Made by a program: the position numbers and the translations under genes. The notes beneath the pieces are model-generated. The model did no database searches. It was not told the origin of the DNA and saw nothing but the letters and a program-made list of their open reading frames with translations. Source: Cunninghamella blakesleeana (taxonomy: Eukaryota > Mucoromycota > Mucoromycetes > Mucorales > Cunninghamellaceae). Taken from it: a DNA stretch of 64,000 nucleotides. Where the stretch lies: positions 5,449,501 to 5,513,500 of the forward strand of contig JAFCIZ010000005.1 of the NCBI GenBank assembly GCA_017871115.1, given 5' to 3'. This document shows, piece by piece, positions 62,599-64,000 of this stretch (within the stretch, counting starts at the first letter, position 1; every line of letters begins with the position of its first letter).

Positions 62599-64000
62599 AG
62601 AAAAAGAAATACTCTCTTGGCTTATTGATTTTTTTTCTCTTTTCTCTCTTCCTCACACTCTCTCTTTATCGCCTATCTTTTCTTTTTTTTTTTTAAAAAA
62701 AAAAAAAAATAATTAATCATCCTAATACTGGTTATTATATATCCAATTTTGTACAATTACCATCCCTCTCCTCCTTTTTCTTTTTCCACCTTCTTTCTCC
62801 TTCCAACTATGAAATTTTATATATGTATATATATTTTTGTTTAAAAAAAAATTTATTAGTATAGTAGTAGTATGTTTATAATTATCCTTTCCTCCTTTTT
62901 TTTATATATTCCCTCATTGCCATCTTTTTTTATTATATATTTATCCCACCCATATATATATATATATATATATATATTAATTATAGTTTATCCAGCAAAA
63001 TAGTCCAAAAAAGATTTATATATAAATATCATCTTGGTTATTTTACTCTCGAAAAATAAATATCATAAAAAAAAAGAGAAAAAACAATCTATTCCATCAT
63101 TTCGTCAAAATAATATATGACTCAGCATTATTGAATCATAATACATAAATACATACACATTTATGATAATAGAACGAAAACAGTTAATATCGAAACCTCA
63201 TCACAATACATATTTATTTATTGACTTATTTTATTCAAATTTTCTAACATATTATTTTTGAGGATTAATTGATAACAGGTTTCAATACTTGAAGAGAGTT
63301 TTTTTTTAGCATAATATATTATAAATATCAACAATATAGATATCATATACTGAAACATACATCCATCTTTTTTTTTTTTTTTCATTCTTTTTTAATCTAG
63401 TAATAGATCCGAAATATCTCCACTCATCATCATCCATCTACAAACTAATTCTTTTGTTTTTATTTTTTAAAGAGCGAATGCTTGTCCTATTTCACCCGAG
63501 AAATAAGCAAAATAAAATAAAGTATTAAGACTTTGATTATATTTTTAAGATGTAATGAGTTTACTAATGAGAAAAGCATGAGTATAAATAAATAAATAAA
63601 TAAAAAACAGATTTATTATATTATTAAATCTACTAATGAATTGAAACATATCACGTAGATTTATGCGTATATTTAAATCGACCTTGACCATGAGAACATA
63701 TTATTTATATAAAAAAAAAAAGGATATACTAATAACCTATTGTTGGGTTATTTTTTTTTTTTTGATGTTGCACTGATCGGTTTTCTCTTAAAATAATACG
63801 AAAAACAACAAATTAGATTATCTATTTAACATATATCCATGTTTAGACCATTGGAACGGGTGCATAATCAATGAGACTGTGATGTTTAAATAAATAATTT
63901 TTTTAGGGTGAGAATATTTTTTTTAAAAGCGCGTATAAAAAAAATAATTTTAAAAATAAAAAGGGTTCAAATTTTTTTTTTTTCTTCCTTCTTTTTCTTT
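62599..64000. other. Gene-free AT-rich end of the window
   Basis: 1.4 kb with no coding signal that I can support on either strand. Contains a T12-A15 tract (62683-62709), TA repeats (62955-62977), homopolymers and a few scattered mixed-base patches (63470-63500 and 63830-63890). It may be the promoter of a gene beyond the window. Confidence 0.5.

Noticed and set aside
1..64000. tRNA, rRNA, snRNA, transposon or CRISPR features
   Set aside because: I looked for B-box-like GGTTCRA, terminal inverted repeats with transposase-like frames, reverse transcriptase motifs and spaced repeats. The few GGTTCAA matches (53216, 63964) lie in A/T runs without a cloverleaf partner.

Overview
The window is nuclear DNA of an early-diverging filamentous fungus, most likely a mucoralean or related Mucoromycota. 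The reasons are a very AT-rich genome (intergenic DNA is almost pure A/T tracts), many short introns (about 60-110 nt, GT...AG), genes on both strands 0.2-1.4 kb apart, and a gene set typical of these fungi: a myosin-motor chitin synthase, a small polysaccharide deacetylase, an allantoin/urate-pathway decarboxylase, FKBP-TPR and BRAP2-type proteins. No species is claimed. I joined exons by hand using splice consensus, reading-frame phase and family motifs. In every multi-exon model the phases close.

Layout. 1-1903 (+) C1-RhoGAP, probably cut at its 5' end by the window edge; 2603-4733 (+) membrane-anchored nucleotide pyrophosphatase/phosphodiesterase; 5325-6962 (-) Golgi-type PC-esterase; 7702-10449 (-) long intronless BTB protein; 10633-12213 (+) FKBP-TPR; 12484-16567 (-) Uls1/Ris1-like SNF2-RING translocase; 16806-19240 (-) serine carboxypeptidase; 19781-22041 (+) vacuolar-type amino acid transporter; 22348-23002 (-) OHCU decarboxylase; 24215-25553 (-) septin with an acidic insertion; 26179-28531 (-) leucine aminopeptidase; 29013-35818 (-) myosin-motor chitin synthase; 36765-43619 (+) CHD/Mi-2-type remodeller; 44887-47130 (+) sugar transporter; 48579-50470 (-) subtilisin-like protease; 51651-52567 (-) polysaccharide deacetylase; 53648-56018 and 56504-58736 (-) a tandem pair of 3-hydroxyisobutyryl-CoA hydrolase-like genes; 59084-61316 (-) BRAP2-like ubiquitin ligase; 61638-62598 (+) an unrecognised protein; then 1.4 kb without a visible gene.

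There is no operon-like logic, as expected for a fungus. Loose themes are cell wall and secretion (chitin synthase, deacetylase, PC-esterase, protease, carboxypeptidase), chromatin and SUMO/ubiquitin (CHD, Uls1-like, BRAP2) and nutrient recycling (two transporters, aminopeptidase, urate pathway, valine catabolism). Three divergent pairs share short upstream regions (BTB/FKBP 183 bp, BRAP2/orphan about 320 bp, chitin synthase/CHD about 950 bp).

Most interesting points: the tandem HIBCH pair has a near-identical tract running through an intron (gene conversion signature) beside an intron present in only one copy; the CHD remodeller has an N-terminal segment resembling an HP1 chromo-shadow domain and a 374-nt ATT/ATC-rich intron; the SNF2-RING protein has several SUMO-interaction-like motifs; the septin has an acidic block inside its GTPase domain; OHCU decarboxylase ends in a peroxisomal SRL tail. 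I found no mobile element, tRNA, rRNA or CRISPR array.
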